Position numbers and translations under genes: made by a program
Assembly: GCF_011605345.1 (NCBI RefSeq)
Contig: NZ_JAAOXM010000018.1
Span: 62,001 to 126,000, forward strand
Source: Burkholderia sp. D-99
GTDB lineage: Bacteria > Pseudomonadota > Gammaproteobacteria > Burkholderiales > Burkholderiaceae
DNA: 64,000 bases
Direction: 5' to 3'
Notes under the pieces: generated by a model
Seen by the model: only the letters and a program-made list of their open reading frames with translations
Told to the model about the DNA's origin: nothing
Database searches by the model: none
Shown here: positions 54,872 through 62,973 of the stretch, piece by piece
How positions within the stretch are numbered: the stretch's first letter is position 1
Layout: every line of letters begins with the position of its first letter

Positions 54872-55414
54872 TCATCGCGGATCGACAGAATACGGGAACC
54901 CGCCGCGCGCCGATCCGTTCGCATGGCGCATGCAGCGCACGACCACGTTCACCGCGCGCCCGAGCGTCATCCCGATGAGCACGCCCCATACCGCGAACGA
55001 CAGCATCACGAAGCCGCTCGTCGCCGCCCACGGCGCGTGCACGGCGACCGCGTAATGGATGCCGGTTTCGGCGACGAACGTCAGCATCAGCGTGACGAGC
55101 AGGCTCGCGTCGCCGGGCAGGCGCACACGCAGGCCCGACGCGGCCAGACGGTACTCGAGCCGCCACCGGCTCGCGTGCAGCCAGCCCAGCGCCACACCAC
55201 CCAGGACAGCCGCCAGCGCAATCGCGTTCGAGTCGATGCCGGCACGCGGAAAGAGGCCGTTCAGGCTGACGATGCCGAGCATCCCGAACGCGATAGGCGA
55301 GATCAGCGGTCGTGCCGCCGGCACCTCGCGTGGGAAACAGCGCTTGACGCCGATATAGAGCAGCACGCAGAACATTACGTACACGTAAGGCTTCAGGTGA
55401 AGGAGCGTGGACAT
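54872..55414 (-). CDS. Five-helix inner-membrane protein of unknown function
   Basis: 180 residues with about five hydrophobic helices (residues 8-22, 37-55, 63-78, 103-123 and 130-152). The N-terminus (LHLKPYVYVMFCVLLYIGVK) and RLPGDASLLVTLMLTFVAET suggest a small membrane family of the DUF1453/DUF6622 style, though I am not sure of the family. It is transcribed away from the sensor kinase gene across a 392-bp gap. Confidence 0.7.
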   Translation of the reverse strand: MSTLLHLKPYVYVMFCVLLYIGVKRCFPREVPAARPLISPIAFGMLGIVSLNGLFPRAGIDSNAIALAAVLGGVALGWLHASRWRLEYRLAASGLRVRLPGDASLLVTLMLTFVAETGIHYAVAVHAPWAATSGFVMLSFAVWGVLIGMTLGRAVNVVVRCMRHANGSARGGFPYSVDPR

Positions 55415-55806
55415 GGTCGGAGTCGCCTGATCGGAGTGGACACGGCAACACCGTACTGCTCGATCCTGTCAGGCGGCGCGGCTTGCGACGGGAGGCGGGA
55501 ATTCGCGGACGAGTTGCGCGTCGCGGCGATGATCGTCTGGCGAATCGGGACGACTGACGCGCCATCGAATCCGGCGGCCGGCGACATCAGAACCAGTCCG
55601 TGCTTCGTGCTCGACGCGCAACCGGCAACGCCCCGTGTCCTTCCGCAGCGCCTTCCACTACACTCGTGACGGAAACCGGCCAACCGTCGGCAGCCGAAGC
55701 GCTTCGTCGAAGCCGCGCGCCGTTCGTCGCAACTCGCGCTCAATCGGCCCCTCCGGCAGTAAGGTCTAGCCATCAGCGCAACGCGCGCCCACCTTCACCC
55801 GACACC
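55415..55806. promoter_or_regulatory. 392-bp divergent region before the two-component genes
   Basis: No gene is supported. It must contain the promoters for the leftward membrane protein and the rightward kinase/regulator pair. LytTR regulators bind paired direct repeats, but I could not find a convincing pair by eye. Confidence 0.35.
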
Positions 55807-56892
55807 ATGCGAGCCACATCCGACCCGTCGCCGATTCCGCAGCCACCCGCCGACGCCCCGCCGCGGCCGCTGCGCGATCCGGCCGCGCTGCTCGCGTTCG
55901 CGTGCTTCAACTCGGTCGTCGGCCTCGGTTTCTGGGCCCTTCATTTCAACGAACCGCTGCTGCCCTACCTCGTCGTCGCCAACGTGATCGGGTTCTGCGC
56001 GCTCCTGTTCAGCCATGCCGCCGACCGGCTGCTGCCGCGCAAGCCGGGGCTCGCGCTGAAGACCGTCGTGATCGCGCCGGCCAGCGTGCTCATCGGTTTC
56101 GAGATCTCGGCGACGATCGTCCGCGGAAACGTGCCGCACGTGTTCGGGCGCGCCCGCCTCGGAACGTGGGACAACTACGGGCCGTCGTTTCTCATTTCGG
56201 CGATCCTGTTCGTGTGCGTTTCGCTGTTCCTGCAATCCATGCGCATGCGTGCGACGCTCGAGACCGAACGACGCGAAGCCGCCGAAGCGCGCCAGGCCGA
56301 GACGGCCGCGCGCCTCGCGCTGTTGCAGGCGCAGATCGAGCCGCACTTCCTGTTCAATACGCTCGCGAACGTGCAGAGCCTGATCGAGCGCGATCCGGCT
56401 CGCGCATCGACGATGCTCGACAGCCTGAACCGCTACCTGCGCGCGAGCCTGCGGCGCACGCGCGATGCGACGTCGACGCTCGGCGAGGAGCTCGAGCTCG
56501 TCGAGGCGTTGCTGAAGATCGCGTCGATCCGGCTCGCCGAGCGGCTTTCCTATACGATCGACGTGCCGGCGGATCTGCACGCGCTGCCATTCTCGCCGCT
56601 GCTGCTGCAACCGCTCGTCGAGAATGCGCTGCTGCACGGGATCGAGCCGTCGATCGACGGCGGCGTGATCGTGATTCGCGGCAGGATGCGTGGCGATGCG
56701 CTGGTGTTGAACGTGATCGACACGGGCGTCGGCCTCGGCAAGGGCGGCTCGAGCCTGCACGGCGGCGTCGGGCTCGCCAACGTCGCCGCGCGCATCCGGA
56801 CGCTGCACGGCGAGCGCGGGCGCGTCTCCGTCGAGACGAACACCGCCGCCGCGCATGGCGTTACCGCTACGCTGCTGATTCCGATCGACTGA
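55807..56892 (+). CDS. LytS/YehU-type sensor histidine kinase
   Basis: 361 residues. Four membrane helices (about residues 27-47, 52-70, 84-104, 127-145) lead into a short coiled region and the His_kinase domain: LLQAQIEPHFLFNTLANVQS has the phosphorylated H180. The ATPase part has LLLQPLVENALLHGIEPSID (N box) and VIDTGVGLGKGG (G box). This class pairs with LytTR response regulators, here encoded one base after the stop. The signal is unknown. Upstream in-frame codons exist, but the start at 55807 leaves a sensible N-terminus. Confidence 0.9.
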   Translation: MRATSDPSPIPQPPADAPPRPLRDPAALLAFACFNSVVGLGFWALHFNEPLLPYLVVANVIGFCALLFSHAADRLLPRKPGLALKTVVIAPASVLIGFEISATIVRGNVPHVFGRARLGTWDNYGPSFLISAILFVCVSLFLQSMRMRATLETERREAAEARQAETAARLALLQAQIEPHFLFNTLANVQSLIERDPARASTMLDSLNRYLRASLRRTRDATSTLGEELELVEALLKIASIRLAERLSYTIDVPADLHALPFSPLLLQPLVENALLHGIEPSIDGGVIVIRGRMRGDALVLNVIDTGVGLGKGGSSLHGGVGLANVAARIRTLHGERGRVSVETNTAAAHGVTATLLIPID

Positions 56893-56893
56893 C

Positions 56894-57628
56894 ATGCCGA
56901 CCGCCCTCATCGCTGACGACGAACCGAACCTGTCCGCCTCGCTTGCGCAGCGGCTGGGGCAGCTCTGGCCCGAACTGGAAATCGTTTCGATGCCGCGCAA
57001 CGGTATCGAAACGCTGGCTGCGCTGAACGCGTCGCCGCGCCCGGACATCGCGTTTCTCGACATCCGGATGCCCGGCATCGACGGGTTGAAGCTCGCCGCG
57101 CTGGCTCCGGACGTGCATGTCGTGTTCGTCACGGCCTACGACGAATATGCGGTCGACGCGTTCGATCGCGCGGCAGTCGACTACCTGCTGAAACCGGTGA
57201 CGGACGAGCGGCTGCTGCGCTGTATCGCGAAGCTTCAGCGCGGCGGGCTGGCTGTCGCGCATGCCGAAGCGTTTGCTCAGGCGGCGCAATCGCGGGATGC
57301 CGCACCGATCCGCTGGCTGACCGTGGGCGTGAAGGATGCGACGCGACTCGTATCGGTCGACGACGTGCTGTATTTCCAGGCGTCGGAGAAATACACGGAA
57401 GTCGTCACGGCCGGCGAACGGCTCGTGATTCGCACGCCGCTGAAGGAACTGATGCAACGGCTCGATCCGGAGCGGTTCGCGCAGGTGCATCGCGGCGTGA
57501 TCGTTGCGTACGCAGCGATCGATCGTGTCGAGCGCGATCTGCTGGGGGGATTGCGGATTCGCGTGCACGGGCAGCGGGAAATGCTGCCGGTCAGTCGGGC
57601 GTATGCGGGGTTGTTCAGGCAGATGTGA
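56894..57628 (+). CDS. LytTR-family response regulator
   Basis: 244 residues. The receiver domain has TALIADDEP (acidic pair), the phosphorylation site D56 in AFLDIRMPGIDGL, a T near VFVTAYDEYAVDAF and K in YLLKPV. The C-terminal LytTR DNA-binding domain is clear (DDVLYFQASEKYTEVVTAGE, then LKELMQRLDPERFAQVHRGV). It should bind promoter direct repeats when phosphorylated by the kinase encoded one base upstream. Its targets are unknown; the divergent membrane protein gene is a candidate. Confidence 0.93.
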   Translation: MPTALIADDEPNLSASLAQRLGQLWPELEIVSMPRNGIETLAALNASPRPDIAFLDIRMPGIDGLKLAALAPDVHVVFVTAYDEYAVDAFDRAAVDYLLKPVTDERLLRCIAKLQRGGLAVAHAEAFAQAAQSRDAAPIRWLTVGVKDATRLVSVDDVLYFQASEKYTEVVTAGERLVIRTPLKELMQRLDPERFAQVHRGVIVAYAAIDRVERDLLGGLRIRVHGQREMLPVSRAYAGLFRQM

Positions 57629-57793
57629 TAGGTGTCTGCTTGCGGCACGTGTAACAAGGTTACGTTCCGACAAAGCGTGAACGACACGTTGGCAAACAGC
57701 GCCCCATCCAACACAATCGCGCGATCACGTTGCGCTCGACTGTATCGCCTCGAGTCGACACGACGTCCTCCCCACCGGCCTGCCCTGAAAACA

Positions 57794-58408
57794 ATGAAAA
57801 CACTCCGTGGATTGACGACATGCGTGGTTGCAGCGCTCGTAAGCGGCTGCGTCGCCACACCCAACCTTATCGGCGAGAACACCGCGGGCATCGCGCCGAC
57901 AGAAGCGACCGCGATCCTGGTCGTCGTGGACGGCAAGGCATTCGACGGGCCCGAGTTCGGCAGCGAAGGGCGCGCGTATCTCTCAGGACTGGGTGAAGGC
58001 ATCCAGACTGCACTGGCCGGTGTGCCGACGAAAGTCGTCGAGCTGGACGAGATGAAGTTCGTGAATCCGGTACCTGCGGCACTGCGGGCCATGAAGCCGA
58101 GTCATACGATCCGCCTGTTCACGGAGTCCGGGACGGCGCGTTACGGCACGCCCATCAGCGCGACGTGGCAAATGGAGGTATCGAATGTGACGACGACCTT
58201 CGTCCCGGCGACCGGTGACAAGCCGGGCGGTACCCGCTACACGATCAAGCCGGTCTACAAGGCGCGCGCCGATGGGGAGACGTGTCTCGATTCGGACAGT
58301 CTCGCGAAGAAGTGCGGTGCGGCGATGGGAAAGATGTTTGGCGATACGCTGCGCGCCGCGCATGTGGTGCAGATGAGTGCAGGGACGCCCGCTCAGCCGG
58401 CCAACTGA
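57794..58408 (+). CDS. Lipoprotein of unknown function
   Basis: 204 residues. The signal ends in the lipobox ALVSGC (cysteine about residue 18). The mature part is a mixed alpha/beta domain (ATAILVVVDGKAFDGPEFGS; SHTIRLFTESGTARYGTPIS; TTTFVPATGDKPGGTRYTIK) with a pair of cysteines near the C-terminus (ETCLDSDSLAKKCG) that may form a disulphide. I do not recognise the family. It is followed by a strong hairpin. Confidence 0.7.
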   Translation: MKTLRGLTTCVVAALVSGCVATPNLIGENTAGIAPTEATAILVVVDGKAFDGPEFGSEGRAYLSGLGEGIQTALAGVPTKVVELDEMKFVNPVPAALRAMKPSHTIRLFTESGTARYGTPISATWQMEVSNVTTTFVPATGDKPGGTRYTIKPVYKARADGETCLDSDSLAKKCGAAMGKMFGDTLRAAHVVQMSAGTPAQPAN

Positions 58409-58426
58409 AGCGTGGCGTGGAAATGA

Positions 58427-58460
58427 CGAAGGGCTGCGCCATGCATCGCGCAGCCCTTCG
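58427..58460 (+). terminator. 13-bp hairpin terminator after the lipoprotein gene
   Basis: CGAAGGGCTGCGC (58,427-58,439) and GCGCAGCCCTTCG (58,448-58,460) pair perfectly with an 8-base loop. It lies 19 bp after the stop codon. No long T-run follows, but position and strength argue for transcript end formation. Confidence 0.7.
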
Positions 58461-58529
58461 CCGGACAGCGTGGCGGGTAACTGGGCCGAACCCTCTGTCA
58501 CCTCGATGCGGCTGTCCGGGCGGTTCTAA

Positions 58530-58799
58530 TCACGAGCGTCCCGAAGTCGGCAACGATGAAATCAGAACGGCGCCACATGAGGTCTTGTGACCTTCGAACA
58601 CCGCCTGTGCCCCCTCGATATCGAACTGCCCGTCGCCCTCGACGACGACGCACGGCCCATGTAACGGGCACGTGCAGCGGTCACCGACACGTATCGATGC
58701 CGAAGCGATTGGCCAGGCTACATGTCGCTGAACGGAACAAACGACAACCCGCGGGCCGGGAAAGTGGACGCTGAAACGAAGAAGGGCCGGGAGAATCAA
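58530..58799 (-). pseudogene. Truncated PAAR-repeat spike-tip protein
   Basis: The last 55 or so codons encode a good PAAR domain end: IRVGDRCTCPLHGPCVVVEG, then AVFEGHKTSCGAVLISSLPT and a terminal SGRS. The normal N-terminal half (starting near 'GDxTxHGG') is not recognisable: the frame runs upstream into the tRNA terminator and offers only a TTG at 58799. I therefore read it as a PAAR gene that lost its 5' end. PAAR proteins sharpen the VgrG spike and carry effectors; this copy lies only a few kb from the vgrG-rhs genes. Confidence 0.65.
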
Positions 58800-58813
58800 T
58801 CTCCCGGCCCTTC
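58781..58813 (-). terminator. Original terminator of tRNA-Thr, now displaced by the island
   Basis: A 14-bp perfect stem (58,781-58,794 with 58,800-58,813) around a 5-base loop, with CTTCG-type flanks. In leftward reading it lies 8 bases beyond the repeated tRNA 3' end at 58,822-58,866, the place of a tRNA terminator before the island was inserted. Confidence 0.75.
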
Positions 58814-58821
58814 GTTCAATT

Positions 58822-58866
58822 TGGTGCCGGCTGCAGGACTCGAACCCGCCACCTGATGATTACAAA
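58822..58866. repeat. attachment-site repeat, distal copy (45 bp)
   Basis: It starts TGGTGCCGGCTGCAGGACTC and ends GATTACAAA, identical over 45 bases to 62,281-62,325, which is the 3' part of tRNA-Thr through the anticodon loop. Immediately beyond (58,867 on) the match with the tRNA stops. Confidence 0.9.
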
Positions 58867-58906
58867 GCACTTGAAATCATCAAGCATAACAATAGCTTAT
58901 GGAATT

Positions 58907-58983
58907 TTCGCGTTTCCAATACCGCGAATTACAGGAGCTTCACCGCCTTGTCCGGTGGGGCCTTCCGTTGTATTGGAAACGCG
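58907..58983. repeat. 14-bp inverted repeat upstream of the island ATPase
   Basis: CGCGTTTCCAATAC (58,909-58,922) and GTATTGGAAACGCG (58,970-58,983) are perfect complements 47 bp apart. A third copy, ATTGGAAACGCGAA (62,230-62,243), lies inverted at the other end of the island. The sites may bind a recombinase/excisionase or a regulator of the ATPase gene, whose start is 76 bp downstream. Confidence 0.8.
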
Positions 58984-59058
58984 GCCAAGGACCGCCAACG
59001 CTTGCGCCACGAGTTCGTCCGATGGATGATTATGCACCACTATATGGGGAACCAGTGC

Positions 59059-60321
59059 ATGCGGGCGACCGAAGTTTTCACCCCCGGGCAGACGCCCACC
59101 GTTACCTTTGTTCGTGATCACCTCGAGCGCCGAGAGCAGACTCTCAAGGATGCGCGCGAGCAGCGTCTGCTCATCACGATCTCCGGGCCGTCGAAGTCTG
59201 GCAAGACAGTTTTCGTCCGCAACGTCGTCGGTGCCGACAACCTAGTGTCCATAACGGGTGCGAGCGTGCAATCGCCAGATCAACTCTGGCTGAAAGTGTT
59301 CCACCAGATCGGTACGACCGTCCCAACCACATCGTCGGCCGAATCGAACAGTTCGACGTCAGGGAGCGGTGGCGGCAAAGGTCAACTTAAGCTTTTTGGC
59401 ACCGGCGTCGAGCTGAGCGGTAACGTCACGCACGCATCAGGATCAAAGGCCGTAGAAACTGTCACGGCGGTTGGCTTTGATCACCTACAGTTGCTGATTA
59501 AGGAACTCGCCGGGACGGGTCTCGTAGTTTTCATCGACGACTTTCACTACATCCCACGGGACGTGCAGAAGCAAGTCGCAGAACATATCAAAGAGGCGAT
59601 CGACAAAGGCGTCGAGATAGTCTGCGCGTCGGTTCCGTACCATTCCGAGGACATACTGCGCGCGAATCCCGACCTGCAGGGACGGTTTGTAGCCATCGAC
59701 TTCGACTATTGGGATACACCGACGTTGACGCAGATCGCCGAACGTGGATTTGCCGAGCTCGGCCTAACGGTCGAACCCGAACTTATGAAGGCTTTTGCCG
59801 GCGAGGCTGCCGGGTCGCCACAGCTTATGCAATCGATATGTCTGAATGCTTGCTTCCAACTTGACACGCGAGAAACGAGGCAGGCAGCGCTCGACGTGCC
59901 TCACGACAAACAATTCATCAAAGACGTGTGTAGCCGCACGTCCAGCACTGACTTTTCCAGCACCATCGAAAAACTGCGCGAAGGCCCGAAAACACGCGGA
60001 ACAGAACGGTTGAACTACAGACTAGCCGACGGAGATAACGGCGATGTATACACGATCGTGTTGCGCGCGCTTGCGGCAGATCCGCCGCAGCTCCGGTTCA
60101 CGTACTCGCAACTGCTGGCGCGAATCGGGAACGTGTGCGAGTCCATGACGCCGTCAGGCTCAAGCACCTCCGGAGCCTGTTTCCACATTTCGCAACTCGC
60201 GAATGACGGTCAGTCGAAGGTGCTGATCGAATGGGATAGCGACAACGAGATTCTGAACATTCGCGAGCCATACATGCTGTTTTACATGCGCTGGTCAGAC
60301 ACCATTATCAGATTGAGCTGA
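59059..60321 (+). CDS. P-loop (STAND/AAA-like) ATPase of the tRNA-Thr island
   Basis: 420 residues from the ATG at 59059 (GGGGAA upstream); the frame is open further upstream to 58948. After an N-terminal EVFTPGQTPTVTFVRDH motif comes Walker A, GPSKSGKT (residues 43-50), a Gly/Ser-rich insert (about 90-130) and Walker B, GLVVFIDDFHYIP (D160, D161). The C-terminal 150 residues look like helical-bundle and winged-helix parts, ending EPYMLFYMRWSD. The order fits Orc/Cdc6- or STAND-type NTPases that act as switches in regulation or anti-phage defence. No effector domain is fused, so a partner would be needed. Function is inferred; no named family is claimed. Confidence 0.75.
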   Translation: MRATEVFTPGQTPTVTFVRDHLERREQTLKDAREQRLLITISGPSKSGKTVFVRNVVGADNLVSITGASVQSPDQLWLKVFHQIGTTVPTTSSAESNSSTSGSGGGKGQLKLFGTGVELSGNVTHASGSKAVETVTAVGFDHLQLLIKELAGTGLVVFIDDFHYIPRDVQKQVAEHIKEAIDKGVEIVCASVPYHSEDILRANPDLQGRFVAIDFDYWDTPTLTQIAERGFAELGLTVEPELMKAFAGEAAGSPQLMQSICLNACFQLDTRETRQAALDVPHDKQFIKDVCSRTSSTDFSSTIEKLREGPKTRGTERLNYRLADGDNGDVYTIVLRALAADPPQLRFTYSQLLARIGNVCESMTPSGSSTSGACFHISQLANDGQSKVLIEWDSDNEILNIREPYMLFYMRWSDTIIRLS

Positions 60322-60366
60322 TCGGGCGTCGGCAGCATAGAACGAAGATGCCGCGGACCGGTAGAC

Positions 60367-61134
60367 CTACTCGCCGACTTGTTGCGCGGGCTGCGCTGCG
60401 GCCTGTTGGATCGGTCTGCGCTGTTGTTGCGGGCAGGTCGAGCGTAGCCCGTCGATATGTTCGTTGAGATTCGGCGGAATGCGCTGCCACATCGGATCGA
60501 GGATGAAATCGATGCCCTCGCGGCGCGCCTGTTTTGCAGCGGGGACGAAATCGGCGTCGCCTGCGATCAAAACAATCTGATCCACCTGCTTCTTGAAGGC
60601 CAAGGACGACACGTCCACGCCGATCCGCATGTCTACGCCCTTCTGACGCACGTCGACTGTCACATCCTCAGGCGTGATGTCCTTCATTTCGATCCGCCCG
60701 GCGAGGAGATCGGCCACTTTGTTGGGCTTGATGGCCCACTGAGCAAACGCCGATAGATGCCCCAAACGCAGTGCAACCTTCCGCATGCCGCGAAGGTGCT
60801 CGTGCAGTTCGAGACGGAAAGCCGCTTCGGGCGATTTGCCGAAATCCACCGCCTTCTTGCTGATGGGGTTGTGCATCTTCATCTCGAGCGGTGGGCAATC
60901 GTAGAAGAAGATGCGATACAACTCTCGTCGTTGCTGGCGATTACGCTGACGATCTAAAGCGGGAGGGTCGCCAGCGTTACGTCGCCCTGGCCTGGGTGTT
61001 GGGGGTGTCAGGTGAGCACACGCCCATCGGTGCGCGCATTCCGCGGCTCGCCGCGCATTGTGGGCGTTCTGCGGTTCGATTGCGCGAAAGCGCTTGATGA
61101 AAAATGCCCCGTCAATAAGGATCGCTGTTGGCAT
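60367..61134 (-). CDS. NYN-domain (PIN-like) putative RNase
   Basis: 255 residues from an ATG at 61134 with GGGGA upstream. The NYN/DUF88 fold is evident: AILIDGAFFIKRF (D8), KGVDMRIGVDVSSLAFKKQV (D168, D174) and IVLIAGDADFVPAAKQARRE (D193, D195) supply the acidic residues that hold metal ions for RNA cleavage in PIN-like nucleases. A basic, Arg-rich segment (residues 45-70) is an insert. The last 30 residues are Gln/Ala-rich. It converges on the ATPase gene with a 45-bp gap, so the two are not in one operon but share the island. Confidence 0.85.
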   Translation of the reverse strand: MPTAILIDGAFFIKRFRAIEPQNAHNARRAAECAHRWACAHLTPPTPRPGRRNAGDPPALDRQRNRQQRRELYRIFFYDCPPLEMKMHNPISKKAVDFGKSPEAAFRLELHEHLRGMRKVALRLGHLSAFAQWAIKPNKVADLLAGRIEMKDITPEDVTVDVRQKGVDMRIGVDVSSLAFKKQVDQIVLIAGDADFVPAAKQARREGIDFILDPMWQRIPPNLNEHIDGLRSTCPQQQRRPIQQAAAQPAQQVGE

Positions 61135-61638
61135 CGTTGTCCCCGCCTGTTCTCTTTTTTCTGACCCCAGAACGCAAAAAAGCCCAGGGGTTCGGCGCGG
61201 CGCTGGATGTGGTGCGTCGGCGTACTGCCAAGGGCTTGATGCAGCGAACTCTAGCAAACGTTAATAACACATGCAACTATTTTCACGTCCTCGTCGTGGG
61301 TATCTGTCGAAACGGTAACGCTTTTTTCGGCACTGCATAACCAAGGCGCATAAAAAGGTGCATAGAAGAATCCGCCACCGATCGCCGCGCGGCCTGCGCA
61401 TGCGTGCATAAAAACCGCTCGTTTTTGCGGGCAGGTGGGGCGGGGTCACAACTGCGCGCGCCGGGTCTGAATCGTCATCCCAGGGGCAGGGTCCGGCCCT
61501 TGGAACTGCGCATCCGGCGCGTCAGGCGGCCCGCCACGGCCCCGCGGCGGGCTCGCCCGCCCCTTGTGTGGGTGTGTCTAGGCGGCGGCCGCTCTGAGGC
61601 GCCCTAATCCGCCGAGGCCGCGCACAGGCGACGGACGT
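61135..61638. other. 500-bp region upstream of the NYN gene, no gene recognised
   Basis: Between the NYN start and the terminator at 61,639 I find no convincing gene. 61,258-61,345 is AT-rich and likely holds the leftward promoter of the NYN gene. The rest (61,430-61,610) is very GC-rich and without obvious structure. Confidence 0.4.
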
Positions 61639-61676
61639 AAAAAAACCGCCGGCACCGAAGTGCCTGGCGGCTTTTT
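61639..61676. terminator. Bidirectional terminator after the antitoxin-like gene
   Basis: An A-run (61,639-61,645) precedes CCGCCGGCAC, loop CGAA and GTGCCTGGCGG, followed by CTTTTTA. The stem has one bulged base. It lies 20 bp beyond the stop of the leftward HTH gene at 61,696. Confidence 0.88.
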
Positions 61677-61695
61677 ACTGCCGGCCGACCGCTCG

Positions 61696-62022
61696 TCAGA
61701 CGTCGAGCTGCGCGTCCGTGATGCCGAGCGCGGCGGCGATCTTCCCGCGCGTCGACTTGCGCAGCTTCTCGCTGCTCTCCTGTTGAGCGTAGGCCGACTG
61801 GCTGATGTCGAGCCGCGTCGCAACTTCGGCCTGCGTCAGCCCGAGATATTCGCGCCACGCGCGCAGGGGCGTTGCCCCATCCACCGTTGCGCTTACGACT
61901 GCATGTGGAATCAGGTCGCGCTCTTCGTCACGCTGCGCCATGTATTCCGCATCGGGGATCACCACAAAGGCCGGCGCTTCGTTCGGCCCGTTGATGATTT
62001 GGATGTTAGTACGTGCGTTCAT
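61696..62022 (-). CDS. XRE-type HTH antitoxin-like protein
   Basis: 108 residues. The N-terminal part (APAFVVIPDAEYMAQRDEER) resembles the start of Phd/HigA-type antitoxins. The C-terminal half is an XRE helix-turn-helix (YLGLTQAEVATRLDISQSAY, then AQQESSEKLRK). The gene starts inside the 3' end of a RelE/ParE-like frame, the toxin-before-antitoxin order of HigBA-type modules. The toxin copy here is broken, so the antitoxin may now serve only as a repressor or a guard against a related toxin. Confidence 0.75.
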   Translation of the reverse strand: MNARTNIQIINGPNEAPAFVVIPDAEYMAQRDEERDLIPHAVVSATVDGATPLRAWREYLGLTQAEVATRLDISQSAYAQQESSEKLRKSTRGKIAAALGITDAQLDV

Positions 62023-62139
62023 CGCGTTTCTTTACCTCCTCGATTTCGACCACCTTGATCTCGCCGTCCCAGTTGAACAGAATTCGGTAGTTGCCAACGC
62101 AACAGATGATCGACGAAGGATTAGAGACAAAGCGACGCT
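62006..62139 (-). pseudogene. RelE/ParE-like toxin, 3' remnant
   Basis: The frame encodes VGNYRILFNWDGEIKVVEIE then EVKKRDERTY and a stop, the typical end of RelE/ParE toxins. The preceding LAKRRFVSNPSSIICC does not look like the rest of the domain. A plausible start (ATGGCTTACCAGCAG at about 62,192) is followed after seven codons by TAG. Most of the toxin is lost. The remnant overlaps the antitoxin start by 17 bases. Confidence 0.65.
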
Positions 62140-62229
62140 TGGCGAGACACGGCGGACTGGCATAACGGCACGCTACGCGTGCTGCTGGTAAGCCATCTCA
62201 CTGACGTTGATTGAAAACACAGAGGGAGC

Positions 62230-62243
62230 ATTGGAAACGCGAA
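62230..62243. repeat. Third copy of the island 14-bp repeat (right end)
   Basis: ATTGGAAACGCGAA is the exact reverse complement of TTCGCGTTTCCAAT at 58,907-58,920. Together the two copies form 14-bp inverted repeats just inside the 45-bp direct repeats of the island. Confidence 0.8.
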
Positions 62244-62272
62244 GGGGCTACGCAAACATCGCGTAACCCCTT
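62242..62272 (-). terminator. Island-borne hairpin terminator downstream of tRNA-Thr
   Basis: AAGGGGCTACGC (62,242-62,253) pairs with GCGTAACCCCTT (62,261-62,272) with one mismatch and a 7-base loop. It lies 8 bases beyond the 3' end of the tRNA in the leftward direction and would replace the displaced original terminator at 58,781. Confidence 0.7.
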
Positions 62273-62280
62273 GCTGGATA

Positions 62281-62356
<76 letters not shown>

Positions 62357-62374
62357 GTAGCGCGAGATTCTACC

Positions 62375-62902
62375 TCATTTCACGATCTTGAGGCGAGGCC
62401 TGTTGCCACCTTTCGAACCATCGCCATCGCCGTCGGTTTTCGGCGGTTCGTCGGCGCCTTCGGAGGGTTCCTCGTTCGCGCCGCTGTCGGCAACCGGCGT
62501 CAACGCAGCAGGCGCTTCGTTGCGCGGCACATCATCCGCCTGCGCGGCTTCTTCGTCGAACGCGCCCGAATCCTCGCCTTCACCCGCGACCGCATCGACC
62601 TGGAACGCCATCCCCTGCCCGTTCTCGCGCGCGTAGATCGCGAGCACGTTGGCAACCGGAATCTCGATCTTGTGCGCCTTCCCGGAGAACCGGGCCGTGA
62701 ACTCGATCCACTCGTTACCCATCTGCAACTGGCTCGTCGCCTCGAAGCTGATGTTGAGCACGATCTCGCCGTCACGCACGAACTGACGCGGCACGCGCGT
62801 CGAGTTGTCGACCCTCACCGCGATATGCGGCGTGTAACCGTTATCGGTGCACCACTCGTACAGCGCGCGCAGCAAATAAGGCTTCGTTGAAATCTCTTGC
62901 AT
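62375..62902 (-). CDS. sspB: ClpXP adaptor SspB
   Basis: 175 residues from the ATG at 62902 (GAGGATT upstream). The structured N-domain (STKPYLLRALYEWCTDNGYT then PHIAVRVDNSTRVPRQFVRD, and IVLNISFEATSQLQMGNEWI) matches SspB, which binds ssrA-tagged proteins and hands them to ClpXP. The long acidic linker is typical, and the C-terminal RPRLKIVK is the ClpX-docking tail. It follows sspA by 71 bp in the usual petABC-sspA-sspB order of betaproteobacteria. Confidence 0.95.
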   Translation of the reverse strand: MQEISTKPYLLRALYEWCTDNGYTPHIAVRVDNSTRVPRQFVRDGEIVLNISFEATSQLQMGNEWIEFTARFSGKAHKIEIPVANVLAIYARENGQGMAFQVDAVAGEGEDSGAFDEEAAQADDVPRNEAPAALTPVADSGANEEPSEGADEPPKTDGDGDGSKGGNRPRLKIVK

Positions 62903-62973
62903 CACAATCCTCGAACCCGGAGCGGGCGCGCGGCACGCCGCGCCGCCCTCCCCGTCTTGCCTTCATTGCATCA

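Noticed and set aside
55393..55773. A 126-residue leftward frame before the sensor kinase
   Set aside because: Its product is Arg/Ser/Cys-rich and featureless, it overlaps the start of the membrane protein gene, and it has no ribosome-binding site.
58822..58866. A second tRNA-Thr gene
   Set aside because: Only the 3' 45 bases match; the D arm and 5' acceptor strand are absent, so it is an attachment-site repeat.
58948..59058. An upstream extension of the island ATPase frame
   Set aside because: It overlaps the 14-bp inverted repeat (58,970-58,983) and has no good ribosome-binding site; GGGGAA before the ATG at 59,059 and the family-like N-terminus favour the shorter protein.
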